Positions 5,431-6,202 of a stretch of 6,202 nucleotides of DNA are shown here, one piece after another; positions within the stretch are counted from its first letter, which is position 1, and the number at the start of each line of letters is the position of its first letter. The DNA is from an uncultured Kingella sp. Lineage in GTDB: Bacteria > Pseudomonadota > Gammaproteobacteria > Burkholderiales > Neisseriaceae. A model generated the notes under the pieces. That model saw only the letters and a program-made list of their open reading frames with translations. It searched no databases and was not told the DNA's origin. The stretch covers positions 1 through 6,202 of the forward strand of contig CAKARD010000077.1 in NCBI GenBank assembly GCA_916720425.1. Reading direction: 5' to 3'. Both the position numbers and the translations under genes were made by a program.

Positions 5431-6202
5431 TTAGCTAAACCAATAGGGTATCGAATCTAATCCATGGTGGTTAATACAAATTTTGGCAACTTGTTGTGTT
5501 CTGGGTTTAGCGTGATAGGCAATGCCTATATCCGCGCTTTGTAACATGGGAATATCGTTGGCACCATCGCCTATGGCTAGCGTGATTTTGCCATATTTTG
5601 CACGACAAGCAGCAAGAATTTGTGCTTTGGCTTGAGCATCAATAATGCGTCCTAATACGCGCCCTGTCAAAACACCATTGTGTATTTCTAATTCGTTGGC
5701 AAAGGTTTGGGTTAAGTTTAACCTTTGTTTGAGCTGTTCAGTAAAAAAGGTAAACCCACCTGATACCAGCACAAAAGCCACATGATGTTGATGGCATTGT
5801 TGCAATAAAGCTTCGGCCCCTTCGGATAATTTCAAAGCGGTATCATAAACATGTTGCAAAGCGGTTTCGGGCAGTCCTGCCAACAGTGCCACACGCTGGC
5901 GTAAAGATTGTGCAAAATCTAATTCTCCTTGCATGGCATGTTCAGTAATGGCGGCAACTTGGGCTTTTAATCCCGCTTGAGCAGCAATTTCATCTATACA
6001 TTCTATGGTGATGAGGGTGCTGTCCATATCGCTAACTAGGCAACCAATATCTTGAAAGGCTATATCGGGCAATATGGCAAAATCAGCGCAAGCGGCATTA
6101 AGTTCCGCTACAACATGTAAGGGAATCTTGGCATCAGACATAATAGGAATACGCCACACATTGCCTGCGGGTGTATGATGCAGTTTGAGCCATGCGTAAG
6201 TA
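5431..6202 (-). CDS. serB: phosphoserine phosphatase SerB, 5' end probably outside the window
   Basis: Dephosphorylates O-phosphoserine to L-serine, the last step of serine synthesis (cytoplasm; HAD superfamily). The HAD motifs, numbered from a possible GTG start at 6159, are all intact: motif I VSDMDSTLI with nucleophile D44 and acid D46; the ECIDEIA cap segment (53-59); GELDF (78-82); motif II VSGGFTFF (132-139) with S133; K178 in DAQAKAQ; and motif III GDGAND (197-202) with D198 and D202, then GIAYHAKP. The frame stays open upstream of 6159 to the right edge, adding TYAWLKLHHTPAGN. Neither the GTG at 6159 nor the ATG at 6141 has a good ribosome site. SerB proteins normally carry a longer N-terminal domain ahead of motif I, so I take the gene as continuing beyond the edge. 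If not, the product is 242 aa from 6159. creA follows 66 nt downstream. Confidence 0.94.
   Translation of the reverse strand, partial: TYAWLKLHHTPAGNVWRIPIMSDAKIPLHVVAELNAACADFAILPDIAFQDIGCLVSDMDSTLITIECIDEIAAQAGLKAQVAAITEHAMQGELDFAQSLRQRVALLAGLPETALQHVYDTALKLSEGAEALLQQCHQHHVAFVLVSGGFTFFTEQLKQRLNLTQTFANELEIHNGVLTGRVLGRIIDAQAKAQILAACRAKYGKITLAIGDGANDIPMLQSADIGIAYHAKPRTQQVAKICINHHGLDSIPYWFS

Overview
The window reads as an ordinary chromosomal housekeeping segment of a low-GC (roughly 40-43% by eye) betaproteobacterium, most likely a member of the Neisseriaceae or a close relative. This rests on protein character: the ndk-rlmN pair, an HpnD-type prenyl synthase with betaproteobacterial motifs, the style of the SerB core, and a lipoprotein form of CreA. 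No rRNA or perfect DNA uptake sequence was seen, so the placement is an inference of moderate strength.

Layout. Left part, minus strand: ndk (1220-1645) is followed by rlmN (1087 down to the left edge, lacking only its last few codons). A 132-nt spacer separates them, and a doubtful 52-codon reading frame bridges it. A 116-nt divergent spacer (1646-1761) carries a good predicted ndk promoter and a weaker one for hpnD. Middle, plus strand: hpnD (1762-2610), then a very AT-rich gap with a likely promoter, tRNA-Phe(GAA) with encoded CCA (2701-2776), and a clear intrinsic terminator. The ybaB promoter overlaps the tail of that terminator. It drives a compact ybaB-purE-hemH run (2880-4769; gaps of 24 and 15 nt) that ends at a 12-bp hairpin. 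Right part, minus strand, converging on the same hairpin: serB (runs off the right edge) followed by a creA-family lipoprotein gene.

How the genes relate. They are mostly unconnected core functions: nucleotide pools (Ndk, PurE), 23S rRNA/tRNA modification (RlmN), isoprenoid synthesis (HpnD), translation (tRNA-Phe), nucleoid or recombination-associated DNA binding (YbaB), the last step of haem synthesis (HemH) and the last step of serine synthesis (SerB). CreA is a conserved envelope protein of unknown role.

I found no mobile element, CRISPR array, toxin-antitoxin pair or cryptic cluster, and no convincing undescribed system. The points most worth a second look are the corrected CreA start, which turns it into a lipoprotein with a cysteine-containing C-terminal extension; the SerB frame, which stays open to the window edge; and the bridging small frame between ndk and rlmN.
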